64,000 nt of DNA from Dromiciops gliroides. Taxonomy: Eukaryota > Chordata > Mammalia > Microbiotheria > Microbiotheriidae. How positions within the stretch are numbered: position 1 is the stretch's first letter; the number at the start of each line of letters is the position of its first letter. A model generated the notes under the pieces. It made no database searches and was not told where the DNA came from. It saw only the letters and a list, made by a program, of their open reading frames with translations. Positions 29,885 to 41,439 of this stretch are shown here, one piece after another. The stretch covers positions 542,510,211 through 542,574,210 of the forward strand of contig NC_057861.1 of the NCBI RefSeq assembly GCF_019393635.1, given 5' to 3'. The translations under genes were made by a program, and so were the position numbers.

Positions 29885-31268
29885 GATCCAATCATTTATT
29901 TGAGAAACTTTTAAGTGCCAACTATGTGCAATGCAAAGTATGAGGCAGATTCAAGGAAGATAACAAGATAAATAAAACAGACTCCTTTCTTTATTCAAGG
30001 AATTTGTGATCTTGTAGGGGGTGATAGGATAGGCAGAGGGTTAAATAGGATACAAATGAGAATACTATAAGTACATGAGTATAGTACAAACTGCTATGAG
30101 ACTAGATGAGAGAAAAATGACTTTTAGCTGATAAGATCAAAGAAGACCTCATGAAGGAGCTAATATTTGAGTCTAGATGAATGAATGAATGAACGAGTGA
30201 GTGAATGAATGAATGAATATGGCACTTTAGTTAATAACAACAACAAAAAGTGAGCTCTGACTGTCCTAGGTCAGTCATTGTTGTACATTCCCACCAATAG
30301 CCACCCTGTTCAAAATTTTTCTTCCTGAGGTAATACAATACACAGTTCATTCATTCAACAAACATTTAAGTGTTTACTTTGTATAAGGCATGAGGCTGAG
30401 TTCCGAAACTGTCCCTGCCCTGAAGAAGCTTCCATTCTACTAAGAGGATGGAGATAAACAGAATGTACACAAATAAATACAATACTAAGAAAACTGAGAG
30501 AGGAGGTAAGAAGGAAACAATCAAGCATTTATTAAGTGTATACTATGTTCCAAGAACTAAGTACTTAGTAAGTACTCCTAAGGACACAAAGTTTATGGGG
30601 GGGAGGGGCAAAGTATCCTGCCAGTTGGAAGGAGGCTGATCTGTTCTACCTTGATATGCCAAGTGTATGGACACAGACCCTCTGAAAAAATACTGAGATA
30701 CTGAAGAAAGAAGTACCACCTTGGTTATTAATAGGTTTTATTAGGATTAATTGGGGGAGTTTTTGAGCAGAAGGATAACATGGCAGACTTATGCTTTAGG
30801 AAGACTATTTAAGCAACTGTGTGGGGAATGGATCAGAGATGGGAGAGCCAGGAATCAGGTAAACCAATTGTGAAGCTATTATAATAATCTGGGTGAAAGG
30901 TGAGGAGGACCTGAATTTAGGGTGGTGGCCGTGGGAATGAGGGGAAAGGGGATAGATATGAGATGTTGTGGAGGGTAGAATCAAGAAGACCTGTCAACTG
31001 GGTGGATATGTGAGATGAAGAATAAAGAAGAGTGAAGGATGACTCCCAGATTATCCTTGATGATTGACAAGATGGTGCATTACCTCAACACAAAAAGGGA
31101 AGTTTGAAAGAATGGCAGGTTTGAGAACAGGGGAACATGAGTTCTGTTTGGCACCTGTTGAGTTTAAGATGAATATGAGCCACTTAGGAGAAGCTATCCA
31201 TCAAGCACTTGACAAGGATCATAGGACCATAGATTCAGAATTGGAAAGAGCCTTAGAAGTTCAAGGTA
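29885..31268 (-). mobile_element. L2/CR1-like LINE, antisense, decayed
   Basis: ATTTATTTGAGAAACTTTTAAGTGCC and ATTCATTCATTCAACAAACATTTAAG starts, GTCCCTGCCCTGAAGAAGCTTCC, and a long block at 30720-31200 (TGTGGGGAATGGATCAG, GGGTGGTGGCCGTGGG) fit old L2-type LINE read backwards. (GAAT)n sits at 30176-30222. A Ther-1 scrap (31215-31268) closes the block. Confidence 0.6.
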
Positions 31269-31289
31269 TGATTGGAGTTCAAGATATAA

Positions 31290-32125
31290 GGGTTATTTTT
31301 GTTATTGTTGTTCAACCATGGACCATAGCATGGCAGGTCTTTCTATCCTCTACTATCTCTTAAAGTCTGTCCAAGTTCATGTTCATTGCTTTCATGACAC
31401 TATCTATCCATATTATCCTCTGCTATGCCCTTTTCCTTTTGCCTTCAATCTTTGCTATCCATCTTCTCCAATGAGTCCTATCTTCTCATTATGGGGCCAA
31501 AGTATTTAAGCTTTAGCTTCAGCATTTGACCTTCCAGTGAGTAGTTTGAATTAATCTCTTTAAGTATTAACTGATTTGACCCCCTTGATGTCCAAGGGAC
31601 TCTCAAAAATATTTTCTAGCACCACAATTTAAAAGCATCGATTCTGCAGTGCTCAGCTTTCCTTATAGTCCAACTCTCAGAGCCATACGTTGCTACTAGA
31701 AAAACCAAAGCTTTGACTATAAGGACTTTTGTCAGCTTTTTAGTATGCTATCCAGATTTGTCATAGCTTTCCTTACAAGGAGCAACAGTCTTTTAATTTC
31801 ATGGCTGTAGTCACCATCTGCAGTGATCTTTGAGTTCAACAATATAAAATTTGACACTGCTTCCATTTCTTCTCCCTCTATCTGCCAGGAAGTGATGGAA
31901 GCAGTTGCCAAGATCTTAGGTGGTTTTTTTTTTGTTGTTTGTTTGTTTTAAATATTAAACTTCAAGCCAACTTTTCTACTCTCCTCTTTCACCCTCATCA
32001 AGAGGCATCTTAATTCCACTTCACCTTCTGTCATCAGAGTGATATCATCTGCATATCTGAGATTGTTGATATTTCTCTTGGCAACATTAATTTCAGCTTC
32101 TGAATCATGCAGCATGTGAATTTAT
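31290..32125 (-). mobile_element. BovB-like RTE LINE, 3' portion
   Basis: About 830 bp of an RTE-clade LINE in reverse. The antisense of 32044-32055 reads Y-A-D-D, the reverse-transcriptase active-site motif, within AGATATGCAGATGAT. Long stretches such as TTCATGGCTGTAGTCACCAT and GGACTCTCAAAAATATTTTC match my memory of ruminant BovB. Frameshifts and an (TTTG)-rich interruption near 31925 make it inactive. It is 5'-truncated. Confidence 0.85.
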
Positions 32126-32164
32126 ACATGCAGATTTGGGAGCCCTCTGGATAGAGATAACCCA

Positions 32165-32415
32165 TGAGATTTGGTAAGTAAGTGGTTAGAGTGTTGGACC
32201 TGGAATCAGGAAGACTCATCATCCTGAGTTCAAATCTGGCTTCAGACACTTACTATCTGTGTGACCCTGGGCAAGTCACTTAACCCTGCATGCCTCAGTT
32301 TCTTCATCTGTAAAATGAGCCAGAGAAAGAAATGGCAAACCACTCTAGCCTCTTTGCCAAGAAAACACCAAATGGAGTCACAAAGAGTCAGAAATGACTG
32401 AACAACAACAACACA
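32165..32415 (+). mobile_element. RTE-tailed SINE
   Basis: Sense copy right after the RTE LINE. It has a 12-bp insertion (ACTCATCATCCT), the core, then GGCAAACCACTCTAGCCTCT, CACCAAATGGAGTCACAAAG and ACAACAACAACAC. Confidence 0.88.
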
Positions 32416-32517
32416 GAGAAAGAAAAGAAGAGGACCTAGGGGAACACTCACACTATAGGAACAAGACACAGATCCAGTAAGAGATGGAGAGAAGAAATGG
32501 TCAGAAGTGTAGGAAAA

Positions 32518-32661
32518 GGGGGCAGCTAGGTGGTGCAGTGGATAAAGCACTGGCCCTGGATTCAGGAGGACCTGAGTTCAAATCTGGCCTCAGATACTTG
32601 ATAATAGCTGTGTGACTCTGGGCAAGTCACTTAACCCTCATTGCCCTGCAAAAAAGAATAA
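32518..32661 (+). mobile_element. Short SINE, tail A
   Basis: Sense copy missing the CACTTACT segment (TTGATAATAGCTG). Near-perfect target duplication AGAASTGTAGGAAAAG is at 32503-32518 and 32662-32677. Confidence 0.93.
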
Positions 32662-32982
32662 AGAACTGTAGGAAAAGAACCAGGAAAGCAACTTGTCATA
32701 GAAACCAAGGGAGAGAAAAATGTGTGGGAGGAGAGAGAGGTCAGACAACAGTGTCAAAAGGGCAAAGAAGTCAAGAAGGATAAATAGTGACAAAAAACCC
32801 ATTGGATTTAGCAGTTAAGTGATAAATGGTAACCTTGGAGAGAACAGCTTCTGTCAAGTGGTCAGGCTGGAAGAAGGAAAGGAAGGGATCAAGAAGTGAG
32901 AGGTGAAGGAGTAGATATAGCAAGCATGGTTAAGTCTTTCTATGCTTACTTCCTTTCTTTTTCCTTCCTGCTACTTCTGCCT

Positions 32983-33329
32983 AAGGGGCACAGTGGGAAA
33001 GAGAACTTGGAGTCAGGAAGACCTGAATTCAGATCCCATCCTTGACACTTACTAGCTGTGTGACCCTGGGGAAGTTATTTGACCCTGTTTACCTCAGTTT
33101 CCTCAACTGTAACAAAGGGATGATAATAGCAACTGCCTCCGAGGGTATGAGATAATATCTGTAAAACACAGTGCCTGGTACACTGTAGACACTTAATAAA
33201 TGCTTGTTTACAGGGCAACTAGATGGTACAATGGATAGAGCACTGGCACTAGAGTCAGGAGGACCTGAGTTCAAATCCGGCCTCAGACACTTGACAGTTA
33301 CTAGCTGTGTGACCCTGGGCAAGTCACTT
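32983..33329 (+). mobile_element. MIR, then tail-less short SINE
   Basis: A full-length sense MIR (32983-33208, ending CACTTAATAAATGCTTGTTTA) is followed at once by a short SINE (33211-33329) that stops at GGGCAAGTCAC with no tail or poly(A). Confidence 0.85.
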
Positions 33330-33755
33330 GTTTCCTTCCTTGCATCTGCCAGTAACACCCAAGGAGATAACCTAATTCCTTGGTAGCCATCAGGGTCAAG
33401 ATGATTGCCATCTCCTATAGCGCACATTTCTCAAACATCAGCCACTTTGATGGAGCTGAGCCTCTTGTGAAACAAGACTTTGGTAGAGCAAACGTGTCCC
33501 TTTGGCTCTGCTATGCTTTGAGCTATGCTCTGTCTCATGACCCAGAGTCAGACTGAGGATGTCTAGGATACTATAGGCTGAGTCCTGGACAAGGAGCTAT
33601 GCAGAAGAAGTAAGTTTCCAAAGTAGATAGAGTAGGGGTCATGAATTTCTATGATCATCAGTTAATATCTATCATGCTGTTGTTTACATAGTACCATGCT
33701 TGGAGTGGGGGGAGGGGGAAGACCAAATACATCCAAACAAATTATTGTTTGGTTC
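33330..33755. other. No gene seen
   Basis: Unassigned sequence with a G-run at 33705. Frames here are short and unsupported. Confidence 0.4.
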
Positions 33756-33756
33756 A

Positions 33757-34120
33757 TTGATTTGGAGCTAGAAAAGACTTTAGAGGCCATGTTGTCTAAG
33801 TCCCCAATTTTTGTAGTTGAGAAAACTGAGACCCAGAGAGTTTTGGTTTTGTCCAGGATCACAAGGGAAATAAATATATGAGGAGAGATTTGAACCCAGG
33901 TCTTTCTTTTTTTTCCCTTTTTTTTTTTGTGGGGCAATGGGGGTTAAGTGACTTGCCCAGGGTCACGCAGCCAGTAAGTATCAAGTGTCTGAGGCTGGAT
34001 TTGAACTCAGGAACTCCTGAATCCAGGGCCAGTGCTTTATCCACTGTGCCACCTAGCCGCCCCAAACCCAGGTCTTTCTGACTCTAATTCCAGCTCTCCA
34101 TCCACTATACCATACTGCCC
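33757..34120 (-). mobile_element. Ther-1 SINE split by a short SINE
   Basis: Antisense Ther-1 (GAGCTAGAAAAGACTTTAGAGG ... CCACTATACC) interrupted by an antisense tail A SINE at 33908-34064. A perfect target duplication AACCCAGGTCTTTCT is at 33893-33907 and 34065-34079. Confidence 0.93.
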
Positions 34121-34281
34121 ATGTAAGAACTTTAACATTTAAACAGGAGCTTGAATACCTGTTGAGTTTCCTTCCACCATATAAGAGGATTTTTTTTTCC
34201 TACTGTTACTGTAGAGGAAACTGAAACTATGGGCCACTGAGTTTACAACATTTATTTTTGTAGACTCTTATCATTGTGAAA

Positions 34282-34460
34282 AATAGGATCATAGATTGAG
34301 AAATGAAAGGTCATCTAGTCCAGCCTCCTTGATCTAGAGATGAGAAAACCAAGATGGGCCCAGATAGATGAAATAACTCGCCCAAGGTCGCATGGTAGCA
34401 AATGGTAGAGCTGAGACTTAAACCCTAGTCCCCTGATCCCAAACCCAGGGTCCACTGCAC
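34282..34460 (-). mobile_element. Ther-1 CORE-SINE
   Basis: Antisense copy: AGGATCATAGATTGAG, CTAGTCCAGCCTCC, then GTCCACTGCAC at the head end. Confidence 0.85.
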
Positions 34461-34489
34461 GATGTCTATTCTAGAGCTTCTTCTTCTGG

Positions 34490-34990
34490 CTCTGGAGAGT
34501 ATATTTGTGAGCCAAAGGAAATGGCAAAAAGAATGGTTTCAGAGGAATCTGGAAAGACTTGTATATATTGATGTAGAGTGAAGTGAACAGAAGCAGGGAG
34601 AAAATTAATACTATAACGAGAACATTGTAAAGGCAAACAACTTTCAAAGATTTATGATCTCTGATCAATTCAATGACCAGTCATTATTCTAGAGGATCAA
34701 CTTTAGAAGCATGCTACCCAACTCCTGACAGAGAGGTGATATATTTAGGTGTAGAATGAGACATACATACACACATGTGTGTGTATGTGTCTATATATGT
34801 GTGTGTATATGTATATATATGCATATATATATGAATGAAGTGGCCAATGTGAGAATATTTTTGCTTTAATTATGCCTATTTGTTATGAAGAATTAGTTTT
34901 TCTTTTTTTTTTTTTTCCAGTGCAGGGGGTGAGGTGGGAGAAGATGAGAGATAGAGAAAATAAGTACACATTAATGGAAAAATAAATTTT
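34490..34990 (+). mobile_element. L1 3' end with TG/TA microsatellite
   Basis: Sense L1 end: GACTTGTATATATTGATGTAGAGTGAAGTGAACAGAAGC-like text, GAACATTGTAAAGGCAAAC, then an ACACATGTGTGTGTATGTG tract (34765-34830) and a poly(A)-like AATAAATTTTAAAAAG end. It is 5'-truncated. Confidence 0.8.
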
Positions 34991-35091
34991 AAAAAGAAAG
35001 TATATTTGCAAAGCTAATCTAAAGGTTTATTTATTAAAAGTCCCATTGAAGGAAAGACAATCAAGTAAATCAATTTAAAAAGTAGAGAGTG

Positions 35092-35259
35092 GGGGCAGCT
35101 AGGTGGTGCAATAGATAGAGCACCGGCCCTGGATTCCAGAGGACCTGAGTTCACATCCAGCCTCAGACACTTAACAATTACTAGCTGTGTGACCCTAGGC
35201 AAGTTACTTAACTCCAATTGCCTCACCAAAAAAAAAAAAAAGAAAAAAGAAAAGAAAAA
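35092..35259 (+). mobile_element. Short SINE, tail B
   Basis: Sense copy with an A-rich AAGAAAAAAGAAAAG tail. Target duplication AAAAAGTAGAGRGTG is at 35077-35091 and 35260-35274. Confidence 0.94.
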
Positions 35260-35614
35260 AAAAAGTAGAGGGTGATAATCACCAAATATTATTTCAATTT
35301 TAAAAATACTTATTGATTAATAGATTCTCCTCCACAGTCCTTTTTCTTTTCTTGTCATGAAGGTGACCATGGGTTCTTGAAGGGCATGCCAGTTAGGCAC
35401 AAGCTCTGCCACATCTTATCAAGCTGGAAAGACTTCCAGGGCTAGTTTGGCAATGGCTCTGACTGTTGTGAGAAGGCCCTTAGCTGAGGATGACTCTTTT
35501 TGTGGCCATGGAAATTCATAAAGCCTGTCTGTGAGTCTCTGGATTGTCAGTGGATAGAGTTTCTGTTCCAATATCATCACAGACCTTTTTAGTGTTATGT
35601 ATTGAAAGTGAACA

Positions 35615-35863
35615 GGGGCAGCTAGGTGGCATAGTATATAGAGCTCCTGGCTTGGAGTCAGGAAGACCTGAGTTCAAATCCAGCCTCAGACACTTACTAG
35701 TTGTGTGGCCCTGGGCTAGTCACTTAACCTTGGTTTCCTCAGTTTCTTCATCTATAAAATGAACTAGAGAAGGAAATGGCAAACCATTCCAGTATCTTTG
35801 CCAAGAAAACTCCAAATGGGGTACTGAAGAGTTGGACATGGTTGAAATGACTGAACAACAACA
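35615..35863 (+). mobile_element. RTE-tailed SINE, full length
   Basis: The cleanest long-form copy in the window: 249 bp from GGGGCAGCTAGGTGG through GGCAAACCATTCCAGTATCT and CCAAATGGGGTACTGAAGAG to CTGAACAACAACA. A perfect 14-bp target duplication ATTGAAAGTGAACA is at 35601-35614 and 35864-35877. Confidence 0.95.
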
Positions 35864-35904
35864 ATTGAAAGTGAACACCAGTAATTGTTTCTGAAGAGAT
35901 CTAA

Positions 35905-36240
35905 TAGTGATAGGCATCAGGGTATGATGGTTAAAGAAGTGGCCATGGAATTAAGACCTGCCTCTAACACAAACTGGCTGCTTGGCACTGGGAAAGTCAT
36001 TTAACTTCTCAGTGCCCCCAGGAAACTCTCTAAGGATATAAGTTGCAGAGTAAGTATTCATATGCATAGGTGGAGGAGATTTTTCTCATCAAGATTTCCC
36101 TATACCACAGGTCTTCATCCTCAGAGTTCTAGACAATTCTCTAAGACTATAAACTGCAGAGAAGGGGGCCAACCTGAATTAGTAAGGGGAGCCCTCTCAA
36201 CCTAGGAGATCCTTATAGTAATGGAATCAGAGGTCCAGTC
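35905..36240 (+). mobile_element. MIR-family SINE with duplicated tail
   Basis: Sense MIR-like body, then two diverged tail units that both contain CTCTAAGRNTATAARYTGCAGAG (about 36028 and 36140), ending CAGAGGTCCAGTC. Confidence 0.65.
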
Positions 36241-36543
36241 ATTATCCTTAAAGGGGTAAGGAGGGAAGAGAAAGAGAAAGTAAATGGAGGGAGGAGTAAA
36301 AAAGAGAGAAGAGGGGGAGGGGTTCTTCTCTGAAGAAACTAAAGCAAAAAGACAGGTCTAAAATACAATAAATAAATAAAATCTTCTGTTTTTAGTGCTA
36401 TCTGGTCTTGAAATTCATTACCTAGAGAATCTCTTTTACTGCATGTGTTTCATGATTGATTATTGAGAGGAAAATTCATATAATTATGTTTTGTAATTTT
36501 TTTTTTAAATCAAGTTTAAAAGACTTGTGTAAAAGCACACAAA

Positions 36544-37024
36544 GGGGGCAGCTAGATGGCACAGTGGTAAAGCACCGGCCCTGGATTCAGGAGTACCTCA
36601 GTTCAAATCCGGCCTCAGACACTTGACACTTACTAGCTGTGTGACACTGGGCAAGTCACTTAACCCTCATTGCCCTGCAAAAAAACAACAAAAAAAAAAG
36701 CACACACACACACACACACACTGGCAAAAACAAACCCTTCTGTCCACAAGAACTACCAACATTGGTGACTGACCAATGTCCTTCTGAGAAACAAGGAAGA
36801 TTTACTTGATCCTTCTTATGCCTTTTAAGCTTCCAAAGTCAAGATACTGTTAAGAAAATTCCACTACAGGGGGCGGCTAGGTGGCGCAGTGGATAAAGCA
36901 CCAGCCCTGGATTCAGGAGGACCTGAGTTCAAATTTGACCTCAGACACTTGACACTTACTAGCTGTGTGACCCTGGGCAAGTCACTTAACCCTCATTGCC
37001 CCACAAAAAAAAAAGAAAGAAAGA
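36544..37024 (+). mobile_element. Two short SINEs, tail A
   Basis: 36544-36694 (target AAAAGCACACA, next to a (CA)n run at 36698-36721) and 36868-37024 (head GGGGGCGGCTAGG; perfect target AAGAAAATTCCACTA at 36852-36866 and 37025-37039). The 170 bp between them are unassigned. Confidence 0.93.
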
Positions 37025-37029
37025 AAGAA

Positions 37030-37180
37030 AATTCCACTATAGACATTTGCTATCTAAGTGACCCTTGGCACAATATCTAACCCTTCTGTGCCTCAGTTTC
37101 CTCATCTATAAAATGAGAGGGTCAGTGAACTGGATGACCCTTAAGGTCCCTTTTAGCTCAGAATTTATGATCCTATAAAG
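37030..37180 (+). mobile_element. Ther-1 CORE-SINE, 3' part
   Basis: CCTCAGTTTCCTCATCTATA, CTGGATGACCCTTAAGGTCC and ATTTATGATCCTATA. The SINE at 36868 is inserted in its 5' part. Confidence 0.8.
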
Positions 37181-37184
37181 GATG

Positions 37185-38030
37185 AAGGCCCCCTATTAAA
37201 AACTGTGGAGAGGAGGAAAACAATTTTTTGCTGGCAGGGAAAAGAGAAAGAGGATCTCAGAACATTCATTCCTCACTTGCACAGACACCAGTAAAGTTTC
37301 TCCCTTGCCTCAGCCTTAAGGGGAAAAGCTTTGATGCCGCCAGTGCCCAAGAAGCTGATTGCTGCACGCAGATTATCGGGTGGGTGGGAAATTTGAGGTT
37401 AGTTTAACTTCCTGGAATTGGCACTGAGAATAACTTTCCTCTGATTGAATATTAAATTTTAGAAATATGACAAACCGCAGCATAATATTTATGTCGTTCC
37501 CTTGGATTGTTTTGAGTAGCTCTTGTCACCAATTCAAATAGTGCCTTAAAATGAAATTATACACATATACACATGCATGGGAGGTTTGGAGTCTGGAACT
37601 GTGAGTTCATCAAGGGAAGGACTCCTGGTGTGGAAACACCCTTCTCCAATGCAGATCAACCACTGGTATACAATTTATAGTCTTAGGGAGTTGCTGGGAG
37701 GCTGAATGATTTGCTCATGGGCACACAGCAAGTGTGTGTCAGAGCCAGAACTCTGACCCCTGTCTTCCCAACTCCAAGACCTCTAACTGCTGACACACTC
37801 ATTGCCTTTCATATGGGTATTTGTCTGCTATGTTAAGAAATAGCCCTTTCAGAGGGCACATCTGCCTACTGAAGTCTGGGATGAGAATTAGAGAAGACTT
37901 GAATGAGATCATTTACAGAAAAACCCCAACAAAACCAAACTAAACACTAAATGATATTTGTAGAGTAGTAACTTTAATCTTACAAACTGATCAATTCTTT
38001 ATATCAAAGGAAGGGTGGAAGGAAGGAAAT
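37185..38030. other. Repeat-poor stretch
   Basis: No exon supported. 37260-37560 shows no repeat I recognise and is a candidate for conserved non-coding sequence. 37640-37790 is an antisense MIR-family piece (CAATGCAGATCAACC, CACACAGCAAG). Confidence 0.4.
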
Positions 38031-38470
38031 ATACATTTATTAAGCCCTCATGTGCTAGGTACACATCTCATTTGGTCCCCACAACAACCCTGGGAGATAG
38101 GTGCTATTATTATCCCCATTTTACAGATGTGAAAACCAAGGCAGACAGAAGTTAAGCAACTTGCCCAGGGTCACACGCTAATAAGTGTCTGAGGCCCAAC
38201 TTGAATTCAAGTCTTCCTGGCTGTAGGCCCACTAGCCACTGCTCCATTTAGCAAAACCTTGAGAGGTAGAGTATCATAGGGAATGGAATGTTGACCTCCA
38301 AATCAGGATGATTTGGGTTTTAGTTGTGCCTTTGTCTGTATGACCATGGGCAAGTCATATAATCTCTCAGTGATCCCAAGCCTGTAAAATTGTAGAACAT
38401 TTGTTGATCTGCATTGGTAGAGGGATTTTCCTCACTGGGAGTTCCATATGCTAGTATAATGACAGATCTT
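38030..38470. mobile_element. MIR (-) and MIR (+) pair
   Basis: Antisense MIR at 38030-38255 (TTTATTAAGCCCTCATGTGC, CAGGGTCACACGCTAA) and sense MIR-family SINE at 38270-38470 (ATGACCATGGGCAAGTCA, TGATCTGCATTGGTAGAGG). Confidence 0.75.
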
Positions 38471-38489
38471 TAAAGAAGAGAGATGGAAT

Positions 38490-38638
38490 GGGGCAGCTAG
38501 ATGGTGCAGTAGATAGAGCACCGTCCCTGGAGTCAGGAGTACCTGAGTTCAAATCCGCCCTCAGACATTTAACACTTACTAGCTGTGTGACCATGGGCAA
38601 GTCACTTAACCCCAATTGCCTCACTTAAAAAAAAAAAA
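38490..38638 (+). mobile_element. Short SINE, tail B
   Basis: Sense copy with AGAGATRG flanks as decayed target duplication. Confidence 0.93.
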
Positions 38639-38639
38639 G

Positions 38640-39440
38640 AAAGAAAAGAGATAGGGCGGGGGGAACTTCAGAAAGACCATGTAGGTTCTCCACAATTCAG
38701 AGTTCCAATTAATTGAGAAACAAAATTATAGGGAAGACAAAATTAGGGAAACTATACATTCATAGAATTGGAGGGGAAATGGTTGAGATCAAGAGACTTC
38801 CCAGGGCCAAGGGATTTATGTTTGAGGTTAGGAGCAATATCCCCCGGAGGGCTACAGCCCCAGATCTCCTAATACTCAATCCTGATTTAAGGAGAGTTCT
38901 TTGCCTCTTCTTGAGTGGGTGATTAAGTAGGCACATAAAACCCCATTTTTCAGCCCCTCAGAAGGTAGGTTGCCAAGCAATTCTATTTTAAAACCACTTC
39001 TGGAAGCTTGGGATTGAATGCGGTCTGTCTGCAGGCTGTTTTCACCTGCTCTTCATTACCAAGTCAATGAGGTTACTAGTTTGACATAGCCAAAGGCCTC
39101 CAACCTGAGCAGGCTGAGATTAGGAGTCATCACTCCTTGATTTGGAAAGGCGAGTTGGACCACTGGCGTGCAATTCACAGCTGGCATTTATTGGAATGGT
39201 TATGATCACCCTTCTCTTCTCTCACTAATAAATATCATCCTGGCGATAGTCTAAGAATATGATGCTCTTTATTTTTAAGAATCCAGTCATGATGTTATTA
39301 TAATTCGTGTTCTCAAGTGTCTCTTCTCACACCATGAAAATCGTTCAGAGGAAGGAATGATGCTGGATGCTGCAGGGTAATGAGATACTGGGCTTTTCAC
39401 ATCTCTAGGTTACTGGTTCAACTTGGGCTTTGAGTCACAA
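38640..39440. other. Repeat-poor stretch
   Basis: No exon or familiar repeat. 38950-39420 reads as unique sequence and is a candidate for conserved non-coding DNA. Frames here are short. Confidence 0.4.
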
Positions 39441-39457
39441 ATAGCCAAAGCTCACTT

Positions 39458-39620
39458 GCCCTCTCCCTCTCCCTCTCCCTCTCTGCTTCCATCCATCCCT
39501 TTCTCTCTCTCTCTTTTTACTCTCCCTCTTTGTTTCCCCTTCTTTCTTTTTCTTTCTTCCTTTTTTCTCCTATTTCCCTCTCTCCTTCCTTCTTTCCTTC
39601 CTTCCTTCTTTCTTCCCATT
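39458..39620. repeat. Polypyrimidine tract
   Basis: (CCCTCT)n followed by CTTT/CCTT-rich sequence. Its long serine/proline/leucine frame is compositional. Confidence 0.93.
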
Positions 39621-39671
39621 AGTAACAATTTAGGAATTCAATTAAACAAACATTTATTAAACACCTATTAT

Positions 39672-39826
39672 GGGGCAGCTAGGTGGTGCAGTGGATAGAG
39701 CACCAGTCCTGGAGTCAGGAGGACTTGAGTTCAAATCTGGCTTCAGACACTTAACACTTACTAGCTGTGTGACCCTGGGTAAGTCACTTAATCCCAATTG
39801 CCTCACAAAAACAAAACAAAACAAAT
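39672..39826 (+). mobile_element. Short SINE, tail B
   Basis: Inserted in an antisense MIR-like ACATTTATTAAACACCTATTAT end. ACCTATTAT recurs at 39828, and the tail ends (AAAAC)n. Confidence 0.92.
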
Positions 39827-39889
39827 ACCTATTATATGCAAAAGATTGAGATATATGTGGAAAAAGTCTAACACCTACACAAATAAGTA

Positions 39890-40440
39890 TTTTTTTCATA
39901 AAAGTATTTTATTATTTTCCAGTTACATGTAGAGATAGTTTTCAACATTTGTTTTCGCAGATAACTATTGAAAGGACAACAGGCAATTAAAGTCACGGTA
40001 ACTATTAATGGCTTCAAATAGTGTTTTTTCTTTTATATTAAAAATTCTTTTTGTTGGTAACTTTTGCATTGTCTAGATTTCCCTTTGTGTCCCCCCACCA
40101 TCATCCCTTATAACAAAGTTGGGGGGCAGCTAGGTGTCGCAGTGGATAAAGCACTGGCCTTGGATTCAGGAGGACCTGAGTTCAAATCCGGGCCTCAGAC
40201 ACTTGACACTTACTAGCTGTGTGACCCTGGGCAAGTCACTTAACCCTCATTATCCCACCAATAAACAAACCAAACAAACAAAAAACAAAGTTGGGGGGTT
40301 TTGAAGAAAAAAATGAAAAGAAATTCAGAAAAACTTGTCAGGTCATCAAATAATCCTGACACTATATGCAATGTTCTGTACTGATGAGCCCCATCTCCTT
40401 CCTCTGCAATGGATGGGGGTGAGGGGTCTTCTTATATTTC
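39890..40440 (-). mobile_element. L1 3' ends, antisense, with SINE
   Basis: One end lies at 39895-39975 (TTACATGTAGAGATAGTTTTC). A second, of another L1 type, spans 40020-40440 and is split by a tail A SINE (40124-40284; target AACAAAGTTGGGG at 40112-40124 and 40285-40297). Confidence 0.7.
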
Positions 40441-40466
40441 TTCTTTGGAGTAAAGGTTATTTTTTT

Positions 40467-40607
40467 TTTAGTGAGGCAATTGGGGTTAAGTGACTCGCCC
40501 AGGGTCACACAGCTAGTAAGTGTTAAGTGTCTGAGGCCAGATTTGAACTCAGGTACTCCTGACTCCAGGGCTGGTGCTCTATCCACTATGCCACCTAGCT
40601 GCCCCCT
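40467..40607 (-). mobile_element. Short SINE, tail B
   Basis: Antisense copy. Target duplication GTAAAGGTTATTTTTTT is at about 40450-40466 and 40608-40624. Confidence 0.94.
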
Positions 40608-40752
40608 GTAAAGGTTATTTTTTTATAATTCCATAACATCAAATATTATAGTATTGTATAGAATATCATATATATTTCAGGGTTATTAATAACCCTGAAA
40701 TGTTTCCATGCATGTATTGAATCAGCCTGTGAAAATCCCTTAATGCTATTTA

Positions 40753-40918
40753 TTTATTTGTTTATTTATTTTTTTTTTTTTAGTGAGGCAATTGGGGTTA
40801 AGTGACTTGCCCAGGGTCACACAGCTAGTAAGTGTTAAGTGTCTGAGGCCGGATTTGAACTCAGGTACTCCTGACTCCAGGGCCGGTGCTCTATCCACTG
40901 TGCCACCTAGCTGCCCCC
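40753..40918 (-). mobile_element. Short SINE, tail B
   Basis: Antisense copy with a (TTTA)n-T tail. Perfect target duplication CCTTAATGCTATTTA is at 40738-40752 and 40919-40933. Confidence 0.95.
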
Positions 40919-41019
40919 CCTTAATGCTATTTAAACCAGTAATAGCCACTAAAGAGTCCTAACCTGTGGCAAAATCATATTCTCTGCACTAGTCCTAAAC
41001 TGGAGGTGAGGGGGTGTGA

Positions 41020-41205
41020 TACAGGGGAGAAATCACTGGATTTGAAGTTAAAAGACCTGAGTAAGAATCCTGGCTCTGTCCTGAACACCTGAATAACCTT
41101 GGGCATATCACTTAATCCTTCTGGGCCTCAGTTTCCCCATCTGTAAAGTGAAAGGGTTGAATTAGATCACTTCTGAGATTCATTCCATCTCTAAATCTAT
41201 GATCA
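41020..41205 (+). mobile_element. Ther-1 CORE-SINE, near full length
   Basis: Sense copy from AATCACTGGATTTGAAG through CATCTGTAAAGTGAAAGGG to TCTAAATCTATGATCATATGA. Confidence 0.88.
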
Positions 41206-41439
41206 TATGAGTGTTCAGAAAGGACCAGCACCTCTGGTGGGAGGGCTTGCCAAGCCCTTTTCAGGGCTGCTCATCCACTTTTGGTGTCCACCTACTACCC
41301 AACTCCAAAGCTCCAAGAAGCTGTAACACTCAAAGGAGCCACACCTTGGTAAACTTTCTTGGCAGACAGGCTAAACCAGACCGAGGGTAACCAACAGGCC
41401 TTACACCCTGTGGTGAGTTGAGTGAAGACTTCCCCCTGT

